Assembly: GCA_002341825.1 (NCBI GenBank)
Contig: DDOU01000017.1
Span: 15,467 to 34,917, forward strand
Direction of reading: 5' to 3'
Source of the DNA: Candidatus Igneacidithiobacillus taiwanensis
Lineage (GTDB): Bacteria; Pseudomonadota; Gammaproteobacteria; Acidithiobacillales; Acidithiobacillaceae
Length of the DNA: 19,451 nucleotides
Below are positions 1 to 10,073 of the stretch, in pieces. A program made the position numbers and the translations under genes. Numbering within the stretch: position 1 is the stretch's first letter; each line of letters begins with the position of its first letter. The notes below the pieces were generated by a model. The model made no database searches. It worked only from the letters and a program-made list of their open reading frames with translations, and was not told the origin of the DNA.

Positions 1-360
1 GCCCTGGGCGCCGGTTCGGTCATCGTCATTGACGATAGCGTCTGTATCGTTAGCGTGGTCGAGCGAATTTCCCGCTTTTACATGCACGAATCTTGCGGAC
101 AATGCACCCCCTGCCGCGAAGGTATGGGCTGGCTGTGGCGGGTGATGCACCGCATCGAGAATGGCCAGGGCCGAGAGTCGGATCTCGAACTGCTGCAGAA
201 CGTTGGCAGTCGCATCGAGGGACGCACCATCTGCGCCTTGGCGGACGGCGGCGTGGCGCCGGTGACCAGCTCTTTGCGCCTCTTCCCCGACGAATATCTA
301 CATCATGTGCGGCACAAGACCTGCCTCGTTGGTGGCGGTGCCCAGCGGAGGGTTGCCTGA
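1..360 (+). CDS. nuoF: NADH-quinone oxidoreductase subunit F (NuoF), 3' part only
   Basis: This is the C-terminal 119 residues of the flavoprotein subunit of complex I, which oxidises NADH through FMN at the tip of the cytoplasmic arm. The frame is open from base 1, so the gene starts outside the window. Directly visible is the motif SCGQCTPCREG, which supplies three cysteines to the N3 [4Fe-4S] cluster, and the fourth-ligand region RTICALADGGVAPV about 40 residues later, which matches the usual family spacing. The tail ends with a short Arg-rich extension. The TGA stop shares its last base with the nuoG ATG (TGATG), which suggests translational coupling. Identification is firm from the motifs and the following nuoG; only completeness is unknown. 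Confidence 0.96.
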   Translation, partial: ALGAGSVIVIDDSVCIVSVVERISRFYMHESCGQCTPCREGMGWLWRVMHRIENGQGRESDLELLQNVGSRIEGRTICALADGGVAPVTSSLRLFPDEYLHHVRHKTCLVGGGAQRRVA

Positions 361-2678
361 TGCCACGCCTCGAGATCGACGGGCAGGAAATCGAGGTTCC
401 TGCCGGTACGACCCTGATGGAGGCCGCGCAGCAGCTCGGTATCTACATCCCCTTCTTTTGCTATCATCCAAAGCTCTCGGTTGCTGCCAACTGCCGCATG
501 TGTTTGGTGGATGTGGAAAAACAGGCCAAGCCATTGCCGGCCTGTGCGACTCCGGCAAGCGATGGCATGAAGGTTGCCACCCGCTCGCGTCGCGCCAAAA
601 TGGCGCAGCAGGGGGTATTGGAATTTCTCCTCATCAATCATCCCCTGGATTGCCCGATCTGCGATCAGGGCGGTGAATGTCCCTTGCAGGACGTCACCAT
701 GGGCTATGCCAATCCCCATAGCCTGTACACCGAAGAAAAACGGGTGGTCGAAGACAAAGACATCGGTCCGCTGATTGCAACCGAAATGACCCGCTGCATC
801 CAGTGTACCCGCTGTGTGCGCTTTGGTACCGAGATTGGCGGTATTAGTGAGCTCGGCGCTACCGGAAGGGGCGAGAAGATGACCATTGGCACCTATGTCG
901 CCAAGGCCGTACGTTCGGAGCTCTCGGGCAACATGATCGACCTTTGTCCGGTGGGCGCCCTCACCAGCAAACCCTTCCGCTACAAGGCCCGCTCCTGGGA
1001 GCTCAAGCATAGCAGTAGCCTTTGCCCGCATTGCTCTACCGGCTGTAACACCGATGTGCAAAGCCTGGGCAAAGAAGTGCTGCGGGTCAAACCGCGCAGC
1101 AACGAGGCGGTGAACGAGGAGTGGCTCTGCGACAAGGGGCGTTTTGCCTACACCGGCCTGCAGGCAGCAGACCGCCTGCAGCAGCCCATGCTCCGGGTCA
1201 ATGGCAAGTTGCAGCCGGCATCTTGGGCCGAGGCCTTGGATCTTGCCAGTTCTGCCCTGCAGCAGGTCATCGGCAAGCACGGACCAGATGCCGTGAGTGG
1301 TATCATCTCGCCGTCTGCCAGCAATGAGGAGCTCTACTTATTTCAAGCCTTGCTGCGCAGTCTTGGGGTGCGCGCCATCGATCATCGACTGCGGCAGACG
1401 GATTTCCGCGCCGATCCGGCCATGCCTCTCTATCCGGCCCTCAACATGAGCCTCGAGCAACTGGAAAGTGAAGCCTTTGTGTTGCTCTGCCATGCCTACC
1501 CGCGGGAGCAACAGCCCCTTACCAATCATCGCCTGCGCAAGGCAGCACGGGCGGGAGCGCAGATTTGGGCCATAGACGGCGCCAAGCGCGAATTCAACTA
1601 TCCCCTGCGGCAAATTTGCGCCCCTGCGGGTGCCGATCTTGCCCTATACCGCGGGCTCGTAGCCATTTTACGCGATGGCGAGCAGACGCAGGACGTCGAA
1701 CTCCGGGCGTTGGCAACGGCCCTACAGCAGGCCAGCAAGCCCCTTTTCATGCTCGGAAACGGTCTGCTGCAGCATCCCCAGGCTGCCGAATTGCTGGCCG
1801 CAATTGCATCCCTCGTGGCTTTGGTAGACGGGCGGATTTCCTGGCTTGCCGAGGCGGCCAACAGTGCCGGGGCTTGGCTACTCGGTTGTGTGGCGAGTCG
1901 CAAAATTGGCGGGGCACTGGTAATTGATGCCCCGGATCTTTGGTCTGGCAAGAAGGCCTTTGTGCTCTACGGGGTCGAGCCGGAAGCCGACGCCATGGAT
2001 GCCTTGCGTGCGCGTGCGGCTCTCGATGCCGCCGACTGTGTGATCAGCATTGCGAGCTTTTTGGGCGAAGCCGAAGAATATGCCGATATCGTCCTACCAC
2101 TTGCCAGTTGGGCCGAAAGCAGCGGCAGCTTCTTTAACAATGAAGGGCGCTTGCAGGAGTATCGGGCGGCCGTGCGCCCGGCGGGAGAATCGCGTCCAGG
2201 CTGGAAGATCCTGCGCGTATTGGCGGATCATCTCGAGGTGCCAGGGCTGGACTTTGACGATCTGCAGGCGGTACAGGCGGCCTGGCAGGGGGCGCTTGGC
2301 GAATTTCCCCTCGATGTACCGGGTCTGGGCACCTTCCCCGAACTGCAGCCAAGCCGCATGGTAGCCGAGGCGGGATACCGGTTGCTGGGCGACTGGGGCA
2401 TTTATCGGCAGGACCCCTTGGTGCGGCGCGCCCCGCCCCTGGCCGAGGAGGCGCAAGCCCGCGTGCATCCCGACACCCTGGCCGAACTCGGCATTACCGG
2501 GTCGACCCTCGAGGTGCTCGGTGGGAATGGTGCGCGGGTGCAATTGCCGGTGCTCGTCGATGCCGGCATTCCGCGCGCTGCCCTCTGGGTCAATTTTGGC
2601 CATCCCGAGACGCAGGCCCTGGGTGGGGTGGGCCGCGTCGTCCATCTCCAGCAGCCCTCCTTACGGGCACGGGCGTAG
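360..2678 (+). CDS. nuoG: NADH-quinone oxidoreductase subunit G (NuoG), with N7 cluster ligands
   Basis: This is the 772-residue iron-sulfur subunit of the peripheral arm, relaying electrons from NuoF towards NuoI. The ATG at 360 gives the expected N-terminus [16 protein letters not shown]; the frame is open further upstream, but that part lies inside nuoF. The ferredoxin-like domain has C34, C45, C48 and C62 for the N1b [2Fe-2S] cluster. H94, C98, C101 and C107 match N5. C146, C149, C152 and C196 match N4. C222, C225, C229 and C257 form CxxCxxxCx27C, the ligand pattern of the optional N7 cluster. The rest, about residues 220-700, is the degenerate molybdopterin-oxidoreductase-like domain. 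At 772 residues it is shorter than the E. coli protein (about 908) and close to betaproteobacterial forms. GGAGGG in the nuoF tail can serve as ribosome-binding site. Confidence 0.97.
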   Translation: MPRLEIDGQEIEVPAGTTLMEAAQQLGIYIPFFCYHPKLSVAANCRMCLVDVEKQAKPLPACATPASDGMKVATRSRRAKMAQQGVLEFLLINHPLDCPICDQGGECPLQDVTMGYANPHSLYTEEKRVVEDKDIGPLIATEMTRCIQCTRCVRFGTEIGGISELGATGRGEKMTIGTYVAKAVRSELSGNMIDLCPVGALTSKPFRYKARSWELKHSSSLCPHCSTGCNTDVQSLGKEVLRVKPRSNEAVNEEWLCDKGRFAYTGLQAADRLQQPMLRVNGKLQPASWAEALDLASSALQQVIGKHGPDAVSGIISPSASNEELYLFQALLRSLGVRAIDHRLRQTDFRADPAMPLYPALNMSLEQLESEAFVLLCHAYPREQQPLTNHRLRKAARAGAQIWAIDGAKREFNYPLRQICAPAGADLALYRGLVAILRDGEQTQDVELRALATALQQASKPLFMLGNGLLQHPQAAELLAAIASLVALVDGRISWLAEAANSAGAWLLGCVASRKIGGALVIDAPDLWSGKKAFVLYGVEPEADAMDALRARAALDAADCVISIASFLGEAEEYADIVLPLASWAESSGSFFNNEGRLQEYRAAVRPAGESRPGWKILRVLADHLEVPGLDFDDLQAVQAAWQGALGEFPLDVPGLGTFPELQPSRMVAEAGYRLLGDWGIYRQDPLVRRAPPLAEEAQARVHPDTLAELGITGSTLEVLGGNGARVQLPVLVDAGIPRAALWVNFGHPETQALGGVGRVVHLQQPSLRARA

Positions 2679-2688
2679 AGGAGCGGCT

Positions 2689-3714
2689 ATGCACGAGTTA
2701 CTCACAGCGCCTTGGTGGCCGCCAGTTTGGGCCCTGATCAAGATCATCTTCGTCCTCGTTCCCCTCTTGCTTGGCGTAGCGTATCTGACCCTCGCCGAGC
2801 GCAAGGTCATTGGCTACATTCAGATTCGCATTGGGCCCAACCGAGTCGGTTTTCGTGGCGTGCTGCAGCCAATTGCCGACGCCTTGAAGCTGCTCTTCAA
2901 GGAAGTGCTGATTCCTGCCAATGCCAATCGTTTTCTTTTTCTGGCGGCGCCCGTGCTGGCTTTTGTGCCGGCGATGCTGGTGTGGGCGGCAGTACCTTTC
3001 GGTCCGGATGTTGCCATCAGCAACATGAATGCTGGGCTGCTCTATGTGTTGGCAATTGCTGGCCTTGGCGTGTACGGCATCATCATTGCTGGCTGGGCCT
3101 CCAACTCCAAGTATGCCTTTTTGGGAGCAATGCGCGCCGCGGCGCAGTTGGTGGCCTACGAAATCGCCATGGGCTTTGCCTTGGTTGGGGTGCTCATGCT
3201 GGCGCAGACCCTCAACCTCAGTAAGATCGTCGAGGCCCAGGCAGGCTCCGGTTTTTGGTCTTGGTACTGGCTGCCGCTCTTCCCTTTCTTTTTGGTGTAT
3301 TTCATTTCTGGCGTGGCGGAGACCAACCGTGCGCCCTTTGATGTAGCCGAGGGCGAATCGGAGATAGTTGCCGGTTTTCATGTCGAGTATTCCGGCATGG
3401 GCTTTGCCCTGTTTTTCCTTGCCGAATACGCCAACATGATCTTCGTTTCGATACTGACCACGGTGCTCTTCCTTGGCGGTTGGTATCCGCCGTTTCAGAT
3501 TGCTCCCTTTACCTGGGTTCCGGGCTTGGTTTGGTTGTTGCTAAAAACTGCCTTCCTGCTGTACGTCTTCCTTTGGATCCGCGCCACCTTCCCCCGCTAT
3601 CGCTATGACCAGATCATGCGACTGGGCTGGAAGGTCTTCATTCCCATCACCATTGCCTGGATCGTGGTCGTGGGTGTCGCCCTTGAGACCCCCCTGCGGG
3701 CCGTACTGCGCTGA
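2689..3714 (+). CDS. nuoH: NADH-quinone oxidoreductase subunit H (NuoH)
   Basis: This 341-residue membrane subunit forms much of the quinone-binding chamber where the two arms of complex I meet. Family signatures are clear: [20 protein letters not shown] near residues 35-54 after the first membrane helix, and [20 protein letters not shown] near residues 211-230, the acidic loop linking quinone chemistry to the proton channels. About eight hydrophobic segments are visible. The ATG at 2689 gives [10 protein letters not shown] and has GAGGAG about 5 bases upstream; a longer open frame starting at 2521 runs inside nuoG and is rejected. The gene begins 10 bases after nuoG. It is the fourth-from-first membrane-arm partner in an operon of tightly packed nuo genes. 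Confidence 0.98.
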   Translation: MHELLTAPWWPPVWALIKIIFVLVPLLLGVAYLTLAERKVIGYIQIRIGPNRVGFRGVLQPIADALKLLFKEVLIPANANRFLFLAAPVLAFVPAMLVWAAVPFGPDVAISNMNAGLLYVLAIAGLGVYGIIIAGWASNSKYAFLGAMRAAAQLVAYEIAMGFALVGVLMLAQTLNLSKIVEAQAGSGFWSWYWLPLFPFFLVYFISGVAETNRAPFDVAEGESEIVAGFHVEYSGMGFALFFLAEYANMIFVSILTTVLFLGGWYPPFQIAPFTWVPGLVWLLLKTAFLLYVFLWIRATFPRYRYDQIMRLGWKVFIPITIAWIVVVGVALETPLRAVLR

Positions 3715-3724
3715 GGAGATTGTC

Positions 3725-4216
3725 ATGGCCAGTCCCGTCACACGTTGGTTTCGGTCTTTCTTTTTGCTCGAGCTGCTGCGCGGAATGCAGCTGACCGGTC
3801 GCTACTTTTTCGCGCGCAAGTTCACGGTGCAGTACCCCGAGGAAACGACTCCGCAATCGCCGCGTTTTCGCGGCCTGCACGCCCTGCGTCGCTATGAGAA
3901 TGGCGAAGAGCGCTGCATTGCCTGTAAACTCTGTGAGGCAATCTGCCCCGCCCTGGCAATTACCATCGAAAGCGAGGAGCGCAGCGATGGCACTCGGCGC
4001 ACCAGTCGCTATGACATCGATCTCAGTAAGTGTATCTTCTGCGGGCTTTGCGAGGAGTCGTGTCCGGTCGATTCCATTGTCGAGACGCGAGTCCTGAGCT
4101 ACCACGCCGAAAATCGCAGCGAATTGCTCTACAATAAGATTCGCTTGCTCGGTAATGGCGACCGTCTGGAGCCCGAACTGGCACGCGACCGACAGGCCGA
4201 TAGCGCCTACCGTTGA
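3725..4216 (+). CDS. nuoI: NADH-quinone oxidoreductase subunit I (NuoI)
   Basis: This 163-residue ferredoxin-type subunit carries clusters N6a and N6b and passes electrons to the terminal cluster N2 in NuoB. Two CxxCxxCxxxCP motifs are intact: [12 protein letters not shown] (C64, C67, C70, C74) and [12 protein letters not shown] (C103, C106, C109, C113). The hydrophobic, amphipathic N-terminus (residues 1-30) is the usual membrane-surface anchor. The ATG at 3725 was chosen because GAGGAG lies just upstream, overlapping the nuoH TGA, and because [20 protein letters not shown] fits the family start. The length matches betaproteobacterial and mitochondrial homologues. The C-terminal tail is charged and shows no extra domain. 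Confidence 0.98.
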   Translation: MASPVTRWFRSFFLLELLRGMQLTGRYFFARKFTVQYPEETTPQSPRFRGLHALRRYENGEERCIACKLCEAICPALAITIESEERSDGTRRTSRYDIDLSKCIFCGLCEESCPVDSIVETRVLSYHAENRSELLYNKIRLLGNGDRLEPELARDRQADSAYR

Positions 4217-4234
4217 GAGAGAAAGTAAACCACC

Positions 4235-4834
4235 ATGTTGCTCACCACCACGCTCCTTTTTTACGTTTTCTCGGCAGTGCTGTTGTTGTCGGCACTGCTG
4301 GTGATTACCGCGCGTAACCCGGTATATTCTGCCCTCTATTTGGTGCTGGCATTCTTCAATGCTGCGGCGCTTTTCTTACTGTTGGGTGCGGAATTTTTGG
4401 GTCTGATTCTGATTTTGGTCTACGTTGGTGCGGTAATGGTGCTTTTCCTCTTTGTCGTGATGATGCTCGACATCAACCTAACGCGCTTGAAAGAGGGCTT
4501 TTTGCGGTATTTGCCGCTGGGTTTGGCGGTGGCCATCGTTGGCGTATTGGAAATGGTGTCGGTTTTTTGGGTGGCACCCTTGGGTCGGGTGCCGGCGCCC
4601 GGCCCCATTCCGGCCGATGCCGACAACACCCGTGCCCTCGGGCAGCTACTCTATACCCACTATCTATATCCCTTCGAGATTGCGGCGGTAATCCTCCTGG
4701 TAGCGATCATTGCCGCCATTGCCCTGACCTTGCGCCGCCGGCCCGATACCAAATCGCAAGCGGTGGGTCGGCAGGTGGCGGTGGCCGTCAAGGATCGTTT
4801 GCGTATGGTCGACCTACGAGGACCGCGGCAATGA
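4235..4834 (+). CDS. nuoJ: NADH-quinone oxidoreductase subunit J (NuoJ)
   Basis: This 199-residue membrane subunit sits between NuoH and the antiporter-like subunits and contributes to the conformational coupling of the quinone site with the pumps. Five hydrophobic helices can be seen, four in residues 5-120 and the last at about 145-165. The segment [21 protein letters not shown] is the typical TM3 region containing the pi-bulge in solved structures. The sequence [20 protein letters not shown] before the last helix is strongly conserved in proteobacterial NuoJ. The ATG at 4235 follows a GAGAGAGAAAG purine stretch. The stop overlaps the nuoK start as ATGA, which implies coupled translation. 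The C-terminal 35 residues are basic and probably cytoplasmic. Confidence 0.97.
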   Translation: MLLTTTLLFYVFSAVLLLSALLVITARNPVYSALYLVLAFFNAAALFLLLGAEFLGLILILVYVGAVMVLFLFVVMMLDINLTRLKEGFLRYLPLGLAVAIVGVLEMVSVFWVAPLGRVPAPGPIPADADNTRALGQLLYTHYLYPFEIAAVILLVAIIAAIALTLRRRPDTKSQAVGRQVAVAVKDRLRMVDLRGPRQ

Positions 4835-5142
4835 CGGCACCGAATCTGTCGCAGTGGCTGATTTTGGGGGCTTTGCTCTTTTCCATCGGGGTGGTGGGGA
4901 TTTTTCTCAATCGCAAGAATGTCATCATTCTGCTCATGGCGATCGAAATCCTGCTACTCGCCGTCAACATCAATTTTGTCGCCTTTTCGCGCTATCTGGG
5001 CAATTTGGAAGGGCAGATCTTCGTGTTTTTTGTGCTTACGGTTGCCGCCGCAGAGGCTGCCATCGGTCTGGCGATCCTCGTGGTCTATTTCCGTAATCGC
5101 CGCAGTATCAATGTAGAAGACATCGACGAGTTACGGGGTTGA
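4831..5142 (+). CDS. nuoK: NADH-quinone oxidoreductase subunit K (NuoK)
   Basis: This 103-residue, three-helix membrane subunit is related to MrpC and forms part of the fourth proton path of complex I. The two buried glutamates essential in E. coli (E36 and E72) correspond to E39 in [19 protein letters not shown] and E75 in [14 protein letters not shown]. The ATG at 4831 overlaps the nuoJ stop by four bases; the frame is open further back, but the 103-residue product has the normal family length. The C-terminus ends VEDIDELRG, close to the usual ending of the family. It lies two bases upstream of the preferred nuoL start. Confidence 0.97.
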   Translation: MTAPNLSQWLILGALLFSIGVVGIFLNRKNVIILLMAIEILLLAVNINFVAFSRYLGNLEGQIFVFFVLTVAAAEAAIGLAILVVYFRNRRSINVEDIDELRG

Positions 5143-5144
5143 AC

Positions 5145-7127
5145 ATGGAGATCTTTGCTTGGCTGCATAGTCTGCCGCCCATTTGGGTCTATTTGCTCAT
5201 TCCTCTGGCTCCCCTGGCGGGTGCCTTGGTCGCCGGTTTTGGGGGATGGGCCCTGCGCGAGCGGGCACATTGGGCACCTATTTTGGGTGTTGCTTTTGCC
5301 CTCTATCTATCGATATTCGTGTTGCTCGAAGTACTCCATGGGGTCAGCTTTTACGGTAATGTCTATACATGGGCGGTGTTCGGCAATCTACCGGTACATA
5401 TCGGTTTCGATATCGATAGCTTGACGGCGGTGATGCTGGTGGTAGTGACCTTCGTGTCGCTCTGCGTGCATATCTACACCATCGGCTATATGCACGGTGA
5501 CCCCGGCTACGCCCGCTTCTTTAGCTACATTGCGCTTTTTACCTTCAGCATGCTGATGCTGGTCATGGCCAATAATTTTCTCCAGCTCTTTTTTGGCTGG
5601 GAAGCGGTGGGGCTGGTTTCGTATCTACTCATTGGCTTTTGGTTCACTCGTGAAAGCGCCAATCAGGCTGCCCTCAAGGCCTTTTTGGTCAACCGCGTTG
5701 GCGATTTTGGTTTTCTCATCGGTATTGCGGCGATCTATCACTACTGTGGCAGCCTCGATTACCGCACGGTCTTTGCGGCCGTGCCCGGGCTCGTCGGGCA
5801 GACGGTGACCATCCTCCCGGGGCATCGTTGGTCGGTGCTCACCTGGATTGCTTTGCTGCTCTTTATCGGTGCCATGGGGAAGTCGGCACAGGTGCCCCTG
5901 CATGTTTGGTTGCCCGAATCGATGGAAGGTCCGACCCCCATTTCGGCGCTGATCCATGCTGCCACCATGGTCACGGCGGGGATCTTCATGGTCTCGCGGA
6001 TGTCGCCCATCTACGAGCAGTCGGCTACTGCCTTGAGCGTGGTATTGATCATCGGTGCCATCACCGCCCTGTTCATGGGCTTGATCGGGCTCGTGCAGAA
6101 CGACATCAAACGCATCATTGCCTATTCCACCCTCTCCCAACTCGGCTATATGACCGCCGCCCTCGGTGCCTCGGCCTTCTCGGCAGCCATCTTTCATTTG
6201 ATGACCCACGCCTTCTTCAAAGCATTGCTCTTCCTGGCCGCGGGTTCGGTCATCCATGCTATGGAGAATGAGCAGGATATCCGCAAAATGGGTGGTCTGC
6301 GCCGACATATGCCGATCACTTACCTGACCTTTTTGGTGGGCGCGTTGGCACTATCGGGAATTCCGCCCTTTGCCGGCTTCTTCAGTAAAGATCTGATCAT
6401 CGAAGCGGTGGGCGACTCGTCGATGGTTGGCGCCCACTTCGCCTACCTGCTTTTGGTTGTCGGCGCCCTGGTGACGGCCCTGTACACCTTCCGCATGTTT
6501 TTCCTGGTTTTTCATGGCAAGCAGCGGATGGACGAGCATACGCGCGCCCATCTGCACGAGTCCCCTGGGGTGATTACCTTGCCCCTCATCGTCCTGGCCA
6601 TTCCCTCTTTGCTGGCGGGCTGGTTTTTCATTGCCCCGGTTGGTCTTGGGGATTTTCTCGACAGTTCGCTGCAAATTCGGGCGCAATGGAATACCGTGGC
6701 CGAGATTGCCAGCCATTGGCAGGGAGCGGGGGTGTTTCTGCTCCACGGCCTGCAGGCCTGGCCCTTCTGGTTGGCGATCTTAGGTATTGCCTTGGCGGTC
6801 TGGTTCTACCTGTTGCACGATGGGGTACCCGCTGGACTGAGCACACTGCTTGCCCCGGCCACCTGGGTATTGCGCAAAAAATATGGTTTCGATGCCTTTA
6901 ATCAATGGGTCTTTGTGCGCGGGGCGTTGCTCTTTGGTCGTCGCTTTTGGCATTGGGGCGATGAGTCCCTCATCGATGGAGCGATGGTCAACGGTAGTGC
7001 GCGTATGGTGGCGCGGGCGGCGCTTTCTTGGCGGCGCTTACAGACCGGTTATATTTATCATTATGCCTTTGTCATGATTATCGGCCTCGTTCTTTTCATG
7101 ACCTATTTCATGATCTGGAGGGGCTAA
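5145..7127 (+). CDS. nuoL: NADH-quinone oxidoreductase subunit L (NuoL)
   Basis: This 660-residue antiporter-like subunit lies at the far end of the membrane arm and carries the long lateral helix. Residues known to matter in proton translocation are in place: E153 in LQLFFGWEAVGLVSYLLIGF, K246 in MGKSAQVPLHVWLPESMEGP, and K415 in GFFSKDLIIEA. The region LPESMEGPTPISALIHAATMVTAG is the signature of the Mrp/Nuo antiporter family. The C-terminal 130 residues contain the amphipathic stretch and final membrane anchor. The ATG at 5145 is preferred over an in-frame TTG at 5139, because it gives MEIFAWLHSLPP and has a GGGG-containing site about 8 bases upstream. Both are possible and differ by two residues. 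The stop is followed closely by the nuoM ribosome-binding site. Confidence 0.97.
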   Translation: MEIFAWLHSLPPIWVYLLIPLAPLAGALVAGFGGWALRERAHWAPILGVAFALYLSIFVLLEVLHGVSFYGNVYTWAVFGNLPVHIGFDIDSLTAVMLVVVTFVSLCVHIYTIGYMHGDPGYARFFSYIALFTFSMLMLVMANNFLQLFFGWEAVGLVSYLLIGFWFTRESANQAALKAFLVNRVGDFGFLIGIAAIYHYCGSLDYRTVFAAVPGLVGQTVTILPGHRWSVLTWIALLLFIGAMGKSAQVPLHVWLPESMEGPTPISALIHAATMVTAGIFMVSRMSPIYEQSATALSVVLIIGAITALFMGLIGLVQNDIKRIIAYSTLSQLGYMTAALGASAFSAAIFHLMTHAFFKALLFLAAGSVIHAMENEQDIRKMGGLRRHMPITYLTFLVGALALSGIPPFAGFFSKDLIIEAVGDSSMVGAHFAYLLLVVGALVTALYTFRMFFLVFHGKQRMDEHTRAHLHESPGVITLPLIVLAIPSLLAGWFFIAPVGLGDFLDSSLQIRAQWNTVAEIASHWQGAGVFLLHGLQAWPFWLAILGIALAVWFYLLHDGVPAGLSTLLAPATWVLRKKYGFDAFNQWVFVRGALLFGRRFWHWGDESLIDGAMVNGSARMVARAALSWRRLQTGYIYHYAFVMIIGLVLFMTYFMIWRG

Positions 7128-7130
7128 ACC

Positions 7131-8618
7131 GTGTATTCCTTTGGCATACTGAGCGCCGCAATCTGGGTGCCCATTGTGGGGGGATTCCTGGTCCTCTCCT
7201 TGGGTGATCGTGCCGGCGGCAACTTGGCGCGCTGGGCTTCGCTGCTGGTGTCCGTGGCAACCTTCGCCATCACGCTGCCGCTTTTGACGGGTTTCGATAC
7301 GCAGACGGCGGCGATGCAGTTCGTAGAGCGGATACCCTGGATTCCGTCCTTCCATATCGAATATTTCTTGGGCATCGATGGGATCTCCCTGTGGTTCATT
7401 CTGCTCACCAGTTTCTTGACGGTGCTGGTGGTCATCTCTTCCTGGCGCAATGTTTCGAGCCGGCTATCGCAGTATCTAGCTGCTTTCCTGATCATGGACG
7501 GGCTGATGATTGGGGTCTTTTGCGCCCTCGACGCCATCCTCTTTTATGTTTTCTGGGAAGCGATGCTGATCCCCATGTTCCTGATCATTGGGGTCTGGGG
7601 CGGCCCGCGTCGCGTCTACGCGACCATCAAGTTCTTCTTGTACACCTTCCTCGGCTCGGTGCTGATGTTGGTGGCCTTTCTCTACCTCTATTTTCATTGT
7701 GGCGATAGTTTCAGTCTGCTGGCCTTCCAGCGCATCCCTCTGGGGGCTTCGGCACAGATTTGGATTTTCCTCGCCTTCCTCATTGCCTTTGCGGTGAAGA
7801 TTCCCATGTGGCCGGTGCATACCTGGCTACCCGACGCTCACGTCGAGGCGCCCACGGGCGGTTCGGTCATCCTCGCGGCGGTCATGCTGAAGATGGGAGC
7901 CTACGGTTTTCTGCGTCTGAGTCTGCCCATCACCCCCGATGCCAGCCATCAGTTGGCGTGGTTGATGATCACCCTATCGCTCATCGCCATCGTCTACATT
8001 GCATTGATTGCCGTCGTCCAAAAAGACATGAAAAAGCTCATTGCCTATTCCTCCATTGCGCACATGGGCTATGTCACCCTGGGCTTTTTCGTCTTTACCC
8101 AGACGGCGGTAGAGGGCGCCATCATTCAAATGCTATCCCACGGTTTTGTGAGTGCGGCGATGTTTCTCTGCGTGGGAGTGCTCTATGACCGTATGCACAC
8201 CCGGGAAATCGAGGCCTATGGCGGGGTCGCCAATGTAATGCCCATTTTTGCCAGCCTGATGATGCTGTTTGCCATGGGTAATGTTGGCTTGCCGGGCACT
8301 TCGGGCTTTGTTGGCGAGTTCATGGTCGTGCTGGGCACCTATCAGGCCTATCCCTGGCCGGCCATCATTGCTGCTACGGGACTGATCACTGGTGCTGCCT
8401 ATACCCTCTGGCTCTTCAAGCGCGTGCTCTTTGGCGGCATCGTGCATGCTCAGGTCGCTGCCCTGAACGACCTCAATGGTCGCGAGATCCTGGTCTTGGG
8501 TAGCTTGGCGGGCCTGGTCTTGCTGCTTGGGGTATGGCCGGCACCTTTCCTCGATGTCGTCCACGTTTCGGTGGCACACCTGCTGCAGCAGGTGAGCGTC
8601 AGCAAGATTCCGAGTTGA
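7131..8618 (+). CDS. nuoM: NADH-quinone oxidoreductase subunit M (NuoM)
   Basis: This 495-residue antiporter-like membrane subunit is the middle proton pump of complex I. Key charged residues are E143 in FYVFWEAMLIPMFLIIG, K223 in AFAVKIPMWPVHTWLPDAHV, K254 in VMLKMGAYGF and E396 in SGFVGEFMVVLG, corresponding to E144, K234, K265 and E407 of E. coli. The start is a GTG at 7131 with GGAGGGG immediately upstream; no ATG occurs in a suitable place. It begins three bases after the nuoL TAA, so GTG use may set its translation relative to nuoL. About 14 hydrophobic helices are consistent with the family. Confidence 0.97.
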   Translation: MYSFGILSAAIWVPIVGGFLVLSLGDRAGGNLARWASLLVSVATFAITLPLLTGFDTQTAAMQFVERIPWIPSFHIEYFLGIDGISLWFILLTSFLTVLVVISSWRNVSSRLSQYLAAFLIMDGLMIGVFCALDAILFYVFWEAMLIPMFLIIGVWGGPRRVYATIKFFLYTFLGSVLMLVAFLYLYFHCGDSFSLLAFQRIPLGASAQIWIFLAFLIAFAVKIPMWPVHTWLPDAHVEAPTGGSVILAAVMLKMGAYGFLRLSLPITPDASHQLAWLMITLSLIAIVYIALIAVVQKDMKKLIAYSSIAHMGYVTLGFFVFTQTAVEGAIIQMLSHGFVSAAMFLCVGVLYDRMHTREIEAYGGVANVMPIFASLMMLFAMGNVGLPGTSGFVGEFMVVLGTYQAYPWPAIIAATGLITGAAYTLWLFKRVLFGGIVHAQVAALNDLNGREILVLGSLAGLVLLLGVWPAPFLDVVHVSVAHLLQQVSVSKIPS

Positions 8619-8627
8619 GGAGGCAGC

Positions 8628-10073
8628 ATGCATAACGCCTTGTCCCATTGGCCCTTCGCCATCCCGGAAATCTGGGTCTTGGTGATGGCTTGTGTGGTTT
8701 TGCTCGTCGATGTCTATGTCGGCAAGCGTCAGCGTGACCTTGCCTTTGTGCTCACGGGCTTCAGCCTGCTCGCCGCCATGGCCCTGACCTGGGCAGATCG
8801 GGGCCAGAGTGGTTTTGCCTTCTTCGGCCAGTTGCGTCTCGATCCCTTTACCAGTGTTGCCAGTTTTTTTGTCGAGCTGCTCACCCTTTTGGTCCTGCTC
8901 TACTCTCGCAAGTATCTGCTACGCCGCGGTCTCTATCGTGGCGAGGTCTTCGTGCTATTGCTCTTTGCCCTGCTCGGGGCAATGATTCTGATCTCCGGCA
9001 GCAATCTGCTGATTCTCTACTTGGGGCTGGAGCTCCTCGCCTTGAGCCAGTATGCCCTGGTTGCTTTACAGCGCGATAACCTACGTGCCACCGAGGCAGG
9101 GCTGAAATACTTCATTCTTGGCGCGCTGGCCTCTGCGCTGCTGCTCTACGGCATGTCGTTGCTCTATGGTTTGACTGGCGTCTTGAACCTTCAGCAGATT
9201 GCCGTGGCCCTGATCAATGTCGGCCCACAGAACTTTTTGCTCGTTCTTGCCGTGGTTTTCGTGGTGGCGGGCATCGCCTTCAAACTAGGGGCAGCACCCT
9301 TTCATATGTGGCTACCCGATGCCTACCAGGGAGCGCCGACGCCGGTTACCCTCTTCATGTCATCGGTGCCGAAGATCGCGATCTTTGCCCTTTTTCTGCG
9401 GATTCTTGTGGAGGGCGGTTATGGCAGCATCGAGATTTGGCGCCAGCTCTTCATTGCCCTGGTCCTCGTCTCCCTCCTGATCGGGAACGTGGTTGCCATC
9501 GCCCAAACCAATCTCAAGCGCATGCTCGCCTATTCGACAGTGGGCAACATGGGCTTTCTTGCCCTCGGTATTGTTGCTGGTACCCAAAATGGTCTGGCCA
9601 GTGCTTTCTTTTATGCCGTGGTTTACGCCTTGATGGCGGTGGCGGCCTTTGGGTTGATCGTCTACTTGAGTCGTGAGGGCTTCGAAGCGGAGGAAATCAG
9701 CGATCTGCGTGGTCTTGGCCGGAGCCGACCCTGGGCCGCCTTTCTCTTGCTCGTGATCATGTTTTCTCTGGCGGGGGTACCACCGACCATCGGTTTTTAC
9801 GCCAAGCTGGCAGTGTTTCAGGCTCTCATCGAGGCGCATTTCGTGTGGTTGGCGGTATTCGGTGTCCTGATGGCGGTGGTGGGGGCGTTTTACTATCTCC
9901 GGGTGCTCAAGGTTGCCTTGTTCGATCCACCGGCGGAAGATCTGCACTATGGCGCCGATGACCCACTTGCGGCCTCGGTACTGACCGTCAACAGTGTTGC
10001 CCTTCTACTACTTGGCATCGTTCCCGGCGCCTTGTTGGCATTTTGTTTCCATGCCTTGCAGGGGGTGCTTTGA
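8628..10073 (+). CDS. nuoN: NADH-quinone oxidoreductase subunit N (NuoN)
   Basis: This 481-residue antiporter-like subunit is closest to NuoJ/K in the membrane arm. E135 in LILYLGLELLALSQYALVAL, K219 in GIAFKLGAAPFHMWLPDAYQ, K249 in SSVPKIAIFALF and K393 in IGFYAKLAVFQA correspond to E133, K217, K247 and K395 of E. coli NuoN. The ATG at 8628 follows GAGGAGGC, nine bases after the nuoM stop. The TGA at 10071 shares its A with the ATG of the following small gene, the same TGATG junction seen at nuoF/nuoG. This is the last of the standard complex I genes. Confidence 0.97.
   Translation: MHNALSHWPFAIPEIWVLVMACVVLLVDVYVGKRQRDLAFVLTGFSLLAAMALTWADRGQSGFAFFGQLRLDPFTSVASFFVELLTLLVLLYSRKYLLRRGLYRGEVFVLLLFALLGAMILISGSNLLILYLGLELLALSQYALVALQRDNLRATEAGLKYFILGALASALLLYGMSLLYGLTGVLNLQQIAVALINVGPQNFLLVLAVVFVVAGIAFKLGAAPFHMWLPDAYQGAPTPVTLFMSSVPKIAIFALFLRILVEGGYGSIEIWRQLFIALVLVSLLIGNVVAIAQTNLKRMLAYSTVGNMGFLALGIVAGTQNGLASAFFYAVVYALMAVAAFGLIVYLSREGFEAEEISDLRGLGRSRPWAAFLLLVIMFSLAGVPPTIGFYAKLAVFQALIEAHFVWLAVFGVLMAVVGAFYYLRVLKVALFDPPAEDLHYGADDPLAASVLTVNSVALLLLGIVPGALLAFCFHALQGVL

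Noticed and set aside
303..1280. 325-residue open frame on the minus strand
   Set aside because: It lies wholly antisense to nuoF/nuoG, whose cysteine motifs are intact; its translation shows no recognisable domain and is an expected shadow of GC-rich coding DNA.
2521..2688. N-terminal extension of NuoH into nuoG
   Set aside because: The extension is out of frame with nuoG over coding sequence and lacks family similarity; ATG 2689 with GAGGAG fits.
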